Origin: an uncultured Pelagibacteraceae bacterium
Lineage (GTDB): Bacteria > Pseudomonadota > Alphaproteobacteria > Pelagibacterales > Pelagibacteraceae
DNA: 51,319 bases
Reading direction: 5' to 3'
NCBI GenBank assembly: GCA_902595635.1
Contig: CACJQT010000010.1
Location: 1 to 51,319 of the forward strand
This document shows, piece after piece, positions 8,864 to 17,372 of this stretch. Numbering within the stretch: the stretch's first letter is position 1; every line of letters starts with the position of its first letter. The notes under the pieces are model-generated. The model was not told the origin of the DNA. It saw nothing but the letters and a program-made list of their open reading frames with translations, and did no database searches. The position numbers were made by a program, and so were the translations under genes.

Positions 8864-9511
8864 ATGATAAAAAAAATTAAACCATCGCTATCTGAAAAAA
8901 TATTATTTATTTTTCTAATTCTGCTTATTATTTTAACTTTAGGTTCATTTTATATATTAAATAATAAATGTCTTTTTGTAAAAAAAATCGATTTAAATAA
9001 CATTGAATTTAAAGATAAGCAGAATATTGCAATTATGGAAGTTGAATGCGGTAAGGTTCTAATAGAATTAGATCCTAAAATTGCACCTAAAACTGTAAAT
9101 CGATTTAAGATGTTAATAAATAGAGGTTCCTATAATGGTTCAACTTTTTATCGAGTAATAGAAAATACTTTAATACAAGCTGGAGATATTGAATATGGAA
9201 ATGTATCTAATCTAAATTATTCTAAAGTAGGAACTGGTAAGTCTGGTTTAGGAACAATTAAATCTGAGCTTAGTAGTAATTTTTTATTTAATGCTGGCTC
9301 CGTTGCTTTTGCTAGGAAAAATCAATTCGACACAGAAGATAGTGAATTTTTTATCACGTTAATAGATATACCAATATATCAAGGTGAATATACTCCAATT
9401 GGAAGAGTAATTGCAGGTATGGACTCTTTAAAAAAAATTAAAGCGGGAAATAAATCAACTTATGTATTAAAGCCGGATTATATTAAAAATATAAAGTTAT
9501 TAGTTAACTAG
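8864..9511 (+). CDS. Membrane-anchored cyclophilin-type peptidyl-prolyl isomerase
   Basis: The 215-residue protein has one N-terminal membrane anchor (about residues 12-32) and then a cyclophilin domain, placing the isomerase on the periplasmic side. Family signatures are TVNRFKMLINRGSYNG, FYRVIENTLIQAGD and the FITL strand. It catalyses cis-trans isomerisation of proline bonds during protein folding. The canonical FHRV arginine segment is present as YRVI; some active-site positions are divergent, so catalytic strength is uncertain. It directly follows the exported metalloprotease gene. Its last 12 bases overlap the end of the convergent FadN-like gene. Confidence 0.85.
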   Translation: MIKKIKPSLSEKILFIFLILLIILTLGSFYILNNKCLFVKKIDLNNIEFKDKQNIAIMEVECGKVLIELDPKIAPKTVNRFKMLINRGSYNGSTFYRVIENTLIQAGDIEYGNVSNLNYSKVGTGKSGLGTIKSELSSNFLFNAGSVAFARKNQFDTEDSEFFITLIDIPIYQGEYTPIGRVIAGMDSLKKIKAGNKSTYVLKPDYIKNIKLLVN

Positions 9512-11722
9512 AGGTTTTCCAGTAGATAATGTATGTTTAATTCTATCTTGGGTTTTACTTGTCTCAATTAATTTCATGAAAGCATCTAACTCTAATTTAA
9601 ACAACTGATCTTCTGTAAGAGTTTTATCTATAGTTGTATCACCACCACTTAAAACATTTGCTAGCTCTGTTCCAACCATCATTCCATGATCTAATATAAT
9701 TTTATCATTATACAGTTTTTCTAACATGCCAACCATTTTGTCTTTTAAAGATTTACCAGATAAATTAAATGTACATTCTTTAGGAGGAGTAAATTCTTTA
9801 TTTTGATCCAAAATTTTTCTTGCTTCATTTAATAGACTATTTCTGCTCATTATTTTTTTATTTTCAGAGATTAAGTACTTTAGAGGTTCAGCTTCGACTG
9901 GAGAAGTTGCAGTTTTTGCATAACCAATGATATCAAAAACTTTTAAAGGCGCAAAATCTGGATCATTTTTTGCCTCTTCTGTTTGAGACCATCTCCATAA
10001 CATTTCTTTACATCCTCCTCCGGCTGGAACTAAACCAACCAATGTTTCAACTAATCCAACAACAATATTTGTATGCGAAGCAACAAAGTTACTTTGAACT
10101 AAAACTTCAAAACCCCCTCCAAGTGTAAGACCTGATGGTGCTGAAACTACTGGAAATTTTGAGTATTTTAAGTGTTTGCATGTTTCTTGAAAATAACCGA
10201 CAAATTTTTCTATTGATTTAAAGTCACCTTTATCTGCAAAATTCATAGTATATGTTAAATTAACACCAGCAGAAAACTGCATACTTTCATTAATAATTAT
10301 CAATGGTTTGTCTGTAGCGTTTTTTAAAGAGTCCATTGAGTCGTAATCCAAAGCGTTTGCTTTAGTTGTAAATTCGACAATGTTAAATTCAGGAAATCTA
10401 TAAATTTCAGCAGAATTATTTTTATCAAGTTTAAGGGCTCTTGGTTTAATTTTTCCTAAAGTTTCAATTTCAGTATATTGTTGTCTCTCACCATAAAAAT
10501 TTTCATCTTTGGATTTTGATAAATTTTCTAAAAATTTATTTCCTTCAAAATTATCAATTTTTTGAAAAAAATTATTTACTCCAATTTCTTTTAACATTTC
10601 AAAAGGCCCTCTAGACCAATTGAAGCCAAGTCTCATTGCTTCATCAATGTCGTTAAACTTATCTGTAATACCTGGAACTAATGAAGAGGAATATTTTATT
10701 ATTTTAGAAATTACTGACCAAGCATAATCTCCATATTTATCTCCACGATTAATTAATTTTTTTAAATCAACTCTTTCAGATTTAATATCTATTTTTTTTG
10801 AGGGAGAATATTCCCCAGTTTCAAGATTGATGGCCTCTAAAATTTTCTTACCACCCTCCTTATTCATTCTATAAAATCCACCTTTTCCTTTTCTACCAGT
10901 ATATCCAGTTTCTATTAATTTTTTTACAAGTGGCATTTCTCTTGCTACAGGTTGAAATGGATCGCTTTGAGGTAATTCTTTAATAAAACTTTTTAATACA
11001 TCTGCCATTAAATCAATACCAATTAGGTCATACAATCCAAATACTCCAGTTTTAGGTATACCCATTGGTCTGCCAAAGACAGCGTCAGCCTCTTCTACAC
11101 TGAGTTTCATTTTAAATGCTTCTGTCATTGCAATTTGCATTGCATAAACTCCAATTCTATTACCTAAAAATCCTGGAGTGTCATTACAAATAATTGCACC
11201 TTTACCTAAGTCTATTTCACAAAAGTCTTTTAAAAGTTTAACTTTATCTAAATCACTTTCATTACTTTTTACTATTTCCAGTAAATCCATGTATCTAACA
11301 GGATTAAAAAAGTGAGTTATGCAGAAATCCTTTTTGTCTTGATCAGATAATTTTTCTGATAGAACACTTATTGGAATAGATGAAGTATTAGATGAAACAA
11401 CAGATCCTTTTTTTCTATGTTTAAAAATTTTTTCATAAATATTATGTTTTATGTCTATCCTCTCTACAACAGCTTCTACAATCCAATCTGCATTCGAAAC
11501 CACATCGAAGTTTTCTTCAATGTTTCCTACATGGATATTATCTAATTTTGATTTATCTATTAATAAAGGAGGTCTAGATTTTCCTATTCTCTCTTTAGCC
11601 TTTTGACTAATTTCTGTAGTTAAATCCAACAAAGTGACAGGAACATTTGCGTTACACAAATGTGCAGCTATACCGCTCCCCATTGTTCCAGAACCAATTA
11701 CAACTACATTATTTATTTTCAT
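9500..11722 (-). CDS. FadN-like 3-hydroxyacyl-CoA dehydrogenase / enoyl-CoA hydratase fusion
   Basis: This 740-residue protein joins an N-terminal NAD-binding 3-hydroxyacyl-CoA dehydrogenase (GSGTMGSG at 10-17, THFFNPVRYMDLLEIV near 137-152) to a C-terminal crotonase-like domain (GLTLGGGFEVL, then GLVPAGGG). The dehydrogenase comes first, the reverse of E. coli FadB, as in FadN proteins. It would carry out hydration and oxidation steps of beta-oxidation in the cytoplasm. It lies 57 bp downstream of the dipeptide-type ABC ATPase gene on the same strand, so it may be expressed with that importer. The usual acyltransferase partner is not adjacent; a thiolase lies at 23689-24813. Confidence 0.85.
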   Translation of the reverse strand: MKINNVVVIGSGTMGSGIAAHLCNANVPVTLLDLTTEISQKAKERIGKSRPPLLIDKSKLDNIHVGNIEENFDVVSNADWIVEAVVERIDIKHNIYEKIFKHRKKGSVVSSNTSSIPISVLSEKLSDQDKKDFCITHFFNPVRYMDLLEIVKSNESDLDKVKLLKDFCEIDLGKGAIICNDTPGFLGNRIGVYAMQIAMTEAFKMKLSVEEADAVFGRPMGIPKTGVFGLYDLIGIDLMADVLKSFIKELPQSDPFQPVAREMPLVKKLIETGYTGRKGKGGFYRMNKEGGKKILEAINLETGEYSPSKKIDIKSERVDLKKLINRGDKYGDYAWSVISKIIKYSSSLVPGITDKFNDIDEAMRLGFNWSRGPFEMLKEIGVNNFFQKIDNFEGNKFLENLSKSKDENFYGERQQYTEIETLGKIKPRALKLDKNNSAEIYRFPEFNIVEFTTKANALDYDSMDSLKNATDKPLIIINESMQFSAGVNLTYTMNFADKGDFKSIEKFVGYFQETCKHLKYSKFPVVSAPSGLTLGGGFEVLVQSNFVASHTNIVVGLVETLVGLVPAGGGCKEMLWRWSQTEEAKNDPDFAPLKVFDIIGYAKTATSPVEAEPLKYLISENKKIMSRNSLLNEARKILDQNKEFTPPKECTFNLSGKSLKDKMVGMLEKLYNDKIILDHGMMVGTELANVLSGGDTTIDKTLTEDQLFKLELDAFMKLIETSKTQDRIKHTLSTGKPLVN

Positions 11723-11779
11723 AAAGAAGGTTTCTTATATTAAATTGAGACTGAGTAGGAAATAAAATAAATGTCATAA

Positions 11780-13807
11780 CTACTGCTGTAAACTTGCTAA
11801 TTCTTCAATATTAATATGACATCTAATAGCGTTACCATTTTCACCTATTTGCCATGGTGGAACCTCTGAATTACAAATATCACCAATTTTCCTAGGGCAT
11901 CTTCCTTGAAAAGAACAGCCTTTCTCAGGGGGTTTTTCCTCTACAATATCCTCAGCTACTAATTTTGGTTTTATATCTGGATCTGGTTCCAAAACAGCAC
12001 CTAATAATACTTCAGTATAAGGATGTGATGGAAATTTGTAAACATTTTGAGAAGGACCAATTTCACATAACCTTCCTTGATATAAAACTGCAACTCTATC
12101 ACTAATTGCTCTAACAACAGCAAGATCATGAGAAACAAATACGTAGGTTGTTCCTAAATCTTCTTTTAGTTGTTGTAATAAGTTTAAAACAGCTGCTTGA
12201 ACCGAAACATCTAAAGCTGATGTAACCTCATCACACAAAATTATATCTGGCTTAGCAGCAAATGCTCTTGCAACTGCAACTCTTTGTTTCTCACCACCTG
12301 ATAATTGTCTAGGATATCTTGACATATAAAATTCTCCTAACCTTACTTTTTTTAGTAGATCGATTATATTTTTTTTTAATTCTTCTCCTGATAAATTAAA
12401 ATACAACTTTAGAGGTTGAGAAAGTATTTGCTCAACTGTGTGGTTTGGATTTAATGACTCGTCTGGATTTTGAAATATAAGTTGTATTGCTCGCAGATCG
12501 TTTGGATTTCTCATTTTTAAATCAGAAGATAAAATACGATCATTTTCAAATTTAATTTGACCATCTTTTGTTTTGAGTAAGCCAGCAATTGATTTTAAGA
12601 TAGTAGACTTGCCACTTCCAGACTCACCAACCAGGGCAATAGTCTCTCCTTTTTTTATATTTATATTTATATCTTTAACTGTTGGGTTTTGATCAGAAAT
12701 TTTATTTAATAATTGATCAAAAAATTTCTGCTTTGCATAACTAATTGAAACATCCTTTAATTTTAAAACTTCATTTGCTTCACTATTATTTGATTTTTTT
12801 GTTATTGAAGTTTGTAAATTATTATTTTGGTTTATTAATTCTTTATAATTAAAACATCTGACATTGGTATCTAATTCTTTAATATGTTCCAGATCTGGTG
12901 AATTTTTTTTACAATTATCAGTTGCTAAGTTACATCTATCATAAAAACTGCAACCTTCATTTATGCTTCCAGGCTGAGGTTGGCTTCCTGGCATAGAAGC
13001 TGGAAGTCCAGCTAGTGAAAGTTTAGGTATCGATTTTAACAATCCATAAGTATAAGGATGAATAGGTTCCTTTAATATTTTTCTTGCTGGTCCTTCTAAA
13101 ACAATTTCTCCCGCATACATTACAACTATTCTATCACTAACTTGTGCTATGGCTCCAAGGTCATGACTAACATAGATCATAGATGTTCCAGTATCTTTTG
13201 CTATAAATCTTAATAGTTCTAAAACATGCGCTTGTGTTGTAACATCTAATCCAGTAGTTGGCTCATCTAATAAAAGTAAATCTGGTTTGCCAGCTAATGC
13301 CATTGCAACAGCCACTCTTTGTTGCTGCCCTCCAGAAAGCTCGTGTGGATAACGAAAAGCCATAGTTTCTGGTGAAGGAAGTCTAACTTTATTTAGTAAC
13401 TCTGAAATTTTTTTATCTCTCTCTGTTTTGTTTAGATCTGTATGTAATTTTAATGCTTCATCAATTTGGTATCCAATTTTTAAATTCGGTGTTAATGCTT
13501 GTCCTGCATTTTGAGGTATCATGGCTATTTTTCTACCTCTAATTTTTTCTAGCTGTCTACTGCTCATCTTCAATAAATCCTCAGATTTAAAGAGGCATTC
13601 ACCCTTAAGAGGAAATAAGCCTTGTTTTATATAGCCCATCATAGCAAGTGCTAATGTGCTTTTTCCAGAACCCGACTCCCCTACGATCCCTACAGTCTCT
13701 CCTTTTTTTATATTAGTTGAAACATTTCTAAGTATTGAAATTTGTTTGCCCTTCTGACTGTTAAATCCAATTGATAAATTTTTAACACTTTCAATTATTT
13801 CATTCAT
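11780..13807 (-). CDS. Dipeptide/oligopeptide-type ABC transporter, fused double ATPase (DppD-DppF type)
   Basis: This 675-residue protein has two ABC ATPase domains in one chain. Domain 1 has Walker A GESGSGKST (43-51), signature LSGGQQQRVAVA and Walker B LLLLDEPTTGLD. Domain 2 has a second GESGSGKST near 390, signature LSGGEKQRVAVA and Walker B IILCDEVTSALD. Each half ends with the Cys-rich oligopeptide-transporter tail (GCSFYDRC and GCSFQGRC), the region that binds an Fe-S cluster in DppD homologues. It powers import by the two upstream permeases, which abut it. Fusion of the two ATPases is as in GsiA-type systems. Confidence 0.95.
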   Translation of the reverse strand: MNEIIESVKNLSIGFNSQKGKQISILRNVSTNIKKGETVGIVGESGSGKSTLALAMMGYIKQGLFPLKGECLFKSEDLLKMSSRQLEKIRGRKIAMIPQNAGQALTPNLKIGYQIDEALKLHTDLNKTERDKKISELLNKVRLPSPETMAFRYPHELSGGQQQRVAVAMALAGKPDLLLLDEPTTGLDVTTQAHVLELLRFIAKDTGTSMIYVSHDLGAIAQVSDRIVVMYAGEIVLEGPARKILKEPIHPYTYGLLKSIPKLSLAGLPASMPGSQPQPGSINEGCSFYDRCNLATDNCKKNSPDLEHIKELDTNVRCFNYKELINQNNNLQTSITKKSNNSEANEVLKLKDVSISYAKQKFFDQLLNKISDQNPTVKDININIKKGETIALVGESGSGKSTILKSIAGLLKTKDGQIKFENDRILSSDLKMRNPNDLRAIQLIFQNPDESLNPNHTVEQILSQPLKLYFNLSGEELKKNIIDLLKKVRLGEFYMSRYPRQLSGGEKQRVAVARAFAAKPDIILCDEVTSALDVSVQAAVLNLLQQLKEDLGTTYVFVSHDLAVVRAISDRVAVLYQGRLCEIGPSQNVYKFPSHPYTEVLLGAVLEPDPDIKPKLVAEDIVEEKPPEKGCSFQGRCPRKIGDICNSEVPPWQIGENGNAIRCHINIEELASLQQ

Positions 13808-14701
13808 TTAAACAGGTGCCTTGGTTGAACGATCAATTCCTAAAGCTTTTGCAAATGCATCAGCAGTTAAATTTATTCCAATAATTAACGAACTTAATCC
13901 TACTATTGGAGCAATTACAGACCAGTATGCAAACGACATCAATCCTCTAGCATTGGATATCATCAAACCCCAATCAGGTGTTGGTGGACTTACACCAAAA
14001 CCTAAAAATGACAATGAGCTAAATCCTAATAACATCCAAGACCATCTCATTGCTCCTTCTACTAATATAGCATCTCTAACATTTGGAATAATTTCATTCC
14101 AAATAATAGACATGTTGCTATGACCTCTGGCTCTGGCTGAAACTATAAAGTCTTTAGCAATAACATCGTGAGTAGCAGCTCTAGCAACTCTTACTATTCC
14201 TTTACCATAAAAAAAACCTAGTGCAGGAATTAAAACCTCTGTTGATGTTCCTAAAAGAGAAACAATTAATAACATTGCAAGTATCCAAGGGATAGAAAGA
14301 AAAGCATCAACAACTCTCATTACAACATCGTCAATTTTACCTCCAACTAAACCACAAAAAATTCCAAGTAAACCTCCCCACAGAAGAGCTATAAGTGATC
14401 CAAAGAAAGTTACCGTAAGAGCTGTTCGACCTCCAAGTATTGTTCTTGTAAAAACATCTCTACCCAAGCTATCTGTTCCAAACCAATGTTCAGCCGAAGG
14501 TGCAAGTAACATGGTATTTGGGCTAATTGCTTTATAATCGTATGGTGCAATGTAGGGGCTTATTAATGCTAAGACTACATGAAATAAAACAATTGTTAAA
14601 CCAATTAATCCAGAAGGCTTGGAGGCCATAGTCTTTAAAATCTCAAAAGCCTTTTCTAGCTTATTTTTTTGTTTATCTTCTGTAATTAAATTACTCTCCA
14701 T
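13808..14701 (-). CDS. ABC transporter permease, DppC/OppC type
   Basis: This 297-residue inner-membrane permease has about six membrane segments, the N-terminal OppC_N region, and HWFGTDSLGRDVFTRTI (72-88), a hallmark of the DppC branch. The EAA loop that contacts the ATPase is visible as SARARGHSNMSIIWNEIIPN. It pairs with the DppB-type protein immediately upstream (1 base between the genes) and abuts the fused ATPase gene. Imported substrate may be peptides, opines or another small molecule; it is not readable from the permease. Confidence 0.95.
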   Translation of the reverse strand: MESNLITEDKQKNKLEKAFEILKTMASKPSGLIGLTIVLFHVVLALISPYIAPYDYKAISPNTMLLAPSAEHWFGTDSLGRDVFTRTILGGRTALTVTFFGSLIALLWGGLLGIFCGLVGGKIDDVVMRVVDAFLSIPWILAMLLIVSLLGTSTEVLIPALGFFYGKGIVRVARAATHDVIAKDFIVSARARGHSNMSIIWNEIIPNVRDAILVEGAMRWSWMLLGFSSLSFLGFGVSPPTPDWGLMISNARGLMSFAYWSVIAPIVGLSSLIIGINLTADAFAKALGIDRSTKAPV

Positions 14702-14702
14702 T

Positions 14703-15659
14703 TTATTTTCTTATCTGTAAACTTTTTAATCTTGGATTTAGCATGAGTGTCATTAAATCTGCTATTAAATTTATTCCCACATAGATTGATGCCAATATTA
14801 TTGCTAATGCTTGAACAACAGGTAAATCTCTATTTGATATAGACTCAATTACCAGTCTGCCTAAACCTGGATAATTAAAAACAACTTCTGTAACAACAAC
14901 ACCACCTAGCAACCAAGCAATTGTTAACGCCACTACATTTATTGCTGGTAATAATGCATTTGGTAATACATGTCTAAATACCATTTTCCAATATGGAACA
15001 CCTTTTAAAATTGCCATTTGCACATAATCACTAGCCATTACTTGAATTACACTTGAACGTACCATTCTTGCCATGTGTGCGGTCATAATCATTGAAATTG
15101 CAACAACAGGTAAAATTATATTCGAGAGTAATTCATAAAAAGTTGCATCTGATGGTATAATCACGATGCCCGGTAGCCAACCAAGCCAAATTGCAACAAT
15201 TAAAATAAGTAAAGTAGCACTAATAAACTCAGGAATAGTCATTGAAAATATTGTGATAGTTGAGATCATAATATCTGGAAGCTTGTCTCTCCAAAGAGCA
15301 GTTATTATTCCTAGTACAATTGCTAAAGGAATTCCTATAAGTATTGAAACAGAGGCTAAAACTAAGGAGTTTTTAACTCTTGGACCTAGTACTTCATTAA
15401 TTGGCATTTCTCCACTTAAAGAGTAACCAAAATCACCTCGTACAACATTTGATGCCCAGTCCAAGTATCTTTCATAAGCAGGAACATCTAGACCAAGTCT
15501 TTTTATGCAAGCATCAAGAGCTGCTCCATAAGCTTCTCTTTCTAAATATGTTGTGCATGCATCACCAGGTAAAACTTCAACACCTACAAATGTAATTAAT
15601 GATACTATAAATAAAGTGATGAGCCCTAGTCCAATTCTTTTTAAAATTAATAAAAGCAT
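14703..15659 (-). CDS. ABC transporter permease, DppB/OppB type
   Basis: This 318-residue permease has an N-terminal membrane segment, a periplasmic loop with paired cysteines and the DppB-type membrane core. The EAA loop reads AILKGVPYWKMVFRHVLPNAL and the C-terminal TEVVFNYPGLGRLV motif is typical. It is the first gene after the terminator-like hairpin that separates it from the binding-protein gene, so its expression probably depends on read-through. Confidence 0.95.
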   Translation of the reverse strand: MLLLILKRIGLGLITLFIVSLITFVGVEVLPGDACTTYLEREAYGAALDACIKRLGLDVPAYERYLDWASNVVRGDFGYSLSGEMPINEVLGPRVKNSLVLASVSILIGIPLAIVLGIITALWRDKLPDIMISTITIFSMTIPEFISATLLILIVAIWLGWLPGIVIIPSDATFYELLSNIILPVVAISMIMTAHMARMVRSSVIQVMASDYVQMAILKGVPYWKMVFRHVLPNALLPAINVVALTIAWLLGGVVVTEVVFNYPGLGRLVIESISNRDLPVVQALAIILASIYVGINLIADLMTLMLNPRLKSLQIRK

Positions 15660-15706
15660 AAGATTAACTAGAACTTTTTAACAAAAATAAATTAAATAGA
15701 AATAAA

Positions 15707-15734
15707 ATAAAGGCCGCTTATATGCGGCCTTTAT
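15707..15734 (-). terminator. Intrinsic terminator/attenuator after the dipeptide-type binding-protein gene
   Basis: An 11-bp perfect stem (15707-15717 with 15724-15734, GC-rich core AAGGCCGC) closes a 6-base loop (TTATAT). On the minus strand it is followed by a T-rich run. It lies 10 bases past the binding-protein stop and 47 bases before the permease start. It probably ends most transcripts after the binding-protein gene and lets a fraction continue into the permeases. Confidence 0.85.
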
Positions 15735-15744
15735 CTAAATACTT

Positions 15745-17232
15745 TTAGTCAACTTTAACTTTATGCCACTGTATAGAAAAGTGATCTACAGCATCAAGGT
15801 TTTTAACTTTTGATGAAGTAACTACAAGTCTAGATACGTGATATGGGATCATTGTTCCACTTTGTTCCCATAAAGTCATTTGAGCATTTTGATATGCTTT
15901 CTTTCTTTTATTGAAATCCAACTCACTTCTAGCATCAGCTAAATTTTTATCAAAGTCAGCATTTTTGAAGTAAGACTCATTCCATTTAGCTCCACTATGA
16001 TAAGCTTCGTGCAAGATTGTATCTGCTGGTCTTTGGTTCCAACGTGTCATTGAAACTGGTTTTTTCATCCATACTTCATTCCAATAGCCTTTAGATGGTA
16101 CCATTTCAATATTAACTTTAATTCCAGCTTTTGCAACTTGCTGCTGAACGACTTCTGCAATTGTAGGCCAAGTTGGTTCTAAAGTTGCTGGGTAAACAGT
16201 CAATTCAATTCCATTTGGAAATCCCGCTTCTCTTAGTAAATTTTTTGCTTTACTAATATTTTGAGGACAATCCATTTGTAAACGGTATTGATCAGATGGC
16301 ATTACAGGAGTATCACAAGAAACAGTTGCTGCGCCGCCCATAACTAGATCTACAAGTTCTTGTCTATCAACTGCTAACCTAAAAGCTTTTCTCACTTTAG
16401 GATTATCAAACGGAGCAGTATCGGTTCTCATTACCACACCTCTCCAGTTTCCAGTTGGAATTACAGTTGTTGTAAATTTAGAATTACTATCAAATATCTT
16501 TTTTTGATTGAAAGGAACATATCTGTTCATATCAATTTGACCTGTTAAAAGCGCTTGAATTCTTGCTTGAGCATCTGGAATCGCAATGACATGAACTTCC
16601 GCAACTCCTGGTGCACCTTCCCAATAATCTGGGTTAGCTTTTAGAATTGTAGTTCCTTCTGGATCAAATTTATCAACCATGAATGGTCCGGTACCAACTC
16701 CAGTTTGTCCAATAGTATCTCCTGATCCTTCAGGTATCATTCTTAATCTGTAGTCTGTTAATAATAACGGAAAGTCAGCAAATGAAGTTGATAACTTCAT
16801 TTTAACAGTATGCTGATCAACTACCTCAATATCTTCAACTACATTTAAGCTTTTTCTTACCGGAGATCCGATATCAGGATCTTTAGCTCTCATTAGGGAA
16901 TATTTTACATCTGGAGCATCAAAAGCTGACCCATCATGGAAATATATTCCTTTTCTTAAATTAAATGTCCATTCAGTTGCATCAGAATTAGCACTCCAAT
17001 CTGTTGATAATGAAGGTGATGGAACACCGTTCATATCAGGTCTTACTAATCTATTTTGTGTTTTGATGACAACTTGAAATAAACGCCCTTTTGTTATGGC
17101 ATCTAAGTTAGTATCTTTTCCAAATCCAAGATCATGTGATACTTTAAATACTCCACTTGATGCATTGGCAATAGAAAAAGATAATATCAGAGACATAAAA
17201 GTCGCTGAAAAAACTTTAAGTATGTATTTCAT
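15745..17232 (-). CDS. Periplasmic substrate-binding protein, SBP_bac_5 (DppA/OppA) family
   Basis: The 495-residue protein has a signal peptide (about 1-24, ANA cleavage) and the family 5 solute-binding fold. Diagnostic segments are WTFNLRKGIYFHDGSAFDAPDVKYS (family signature, about residues 88-112), GTGPFMVDKF, and the conserved NPKVRKAFRLAVDR helix. It would capture peptides or another amine/opine-like ligand for the downstream importer. It has a good Shine-Dalgarno sequence (GAGGG, 5 bases before the ATG) and is followed by a hairpin, consistent with much higher expression than the permeases. Two AGATAACAA repeats lie in its 140-bp upstream region. Confidence 0.95.
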   Translation of the reverse strand: MKYILKVFSATFMSLILSFSIANASSGVFKVSHDLGFGKDTNLDAITKGRLFQVVIKTQNRLVRPDMNGVPSPSLSTDWSANSDATEWTFNLRKGIYFHDGSAFDAPDVKYSLMRAKDPDIGSPVRKSLNVVEDIEVVDQHTVKMKLSTSFADFPLLLTDYRLRMIPEGSGDTIGQTGVGTGPFMVDKFDPEGTTILKANPDYWEGAPGVAEVHVIAIPDAQARIQALLTGQIDMNRYVPFNQKKIFDSNSKFTTTVIPTGNWRGVVMRTDTAPFDNPKVRKAFRLAVDRQELVDLVMGGAATVSCDTPVMPSDQYRLQMDCPQNISKAKNLLREAGFPNGIELTVYPATLEPTWPTIAEVVQQQVAKAGIKVNIEMVPSKGYWNEVWMKKPVSMTRWNQRPADTILHEAYHSGAKWNESYFKNADFDKNLADARSELDFNKRKKAYQNAQMTLWEQSGTMIPYHVSRLVVTSSKVKNLDAVDHFSIQWHKVKVD

Positions 17233-17271
17233 AAGTTCCCTCTTTTTCTTTAGTTATTTAAATAATTAAAA

Positions 17272-17299
17272 AGATAACAATTCCAGAACTAGATAACAA
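17272..17299. repeat. Pair of 9-bp direct repeats in a divergent promoter region
   Basis: AGATAACAA occurs at 17272-17280 and again at 17291-17299, 19 bases apart centre to centre (about two helical turns). They sit between the divergent binding-protein gene and the GcvT-like operon. The same 9-mer occurs once more at 46833-46841, within an inverted repeat upstream of a ProV gene. A regulator-binding site is a reasonable guess but is not shown. Confidence 0.4.
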
Positions 17300-17372
17300 C
17301 ATGCAAAATGTAGTGATTCATCTACCAATTGAATAGATATTTTAATTAATATACACTTTTTCTAAATTATAA

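Noticed and set aside
17233..17372. Glycine riboswitch ahead of the GcvT-like gene
   Set aside because: SAR11 genomes do carry glycine riboswitches, but I see none of the conserved core elements in this 140-bp AT-rich gap.
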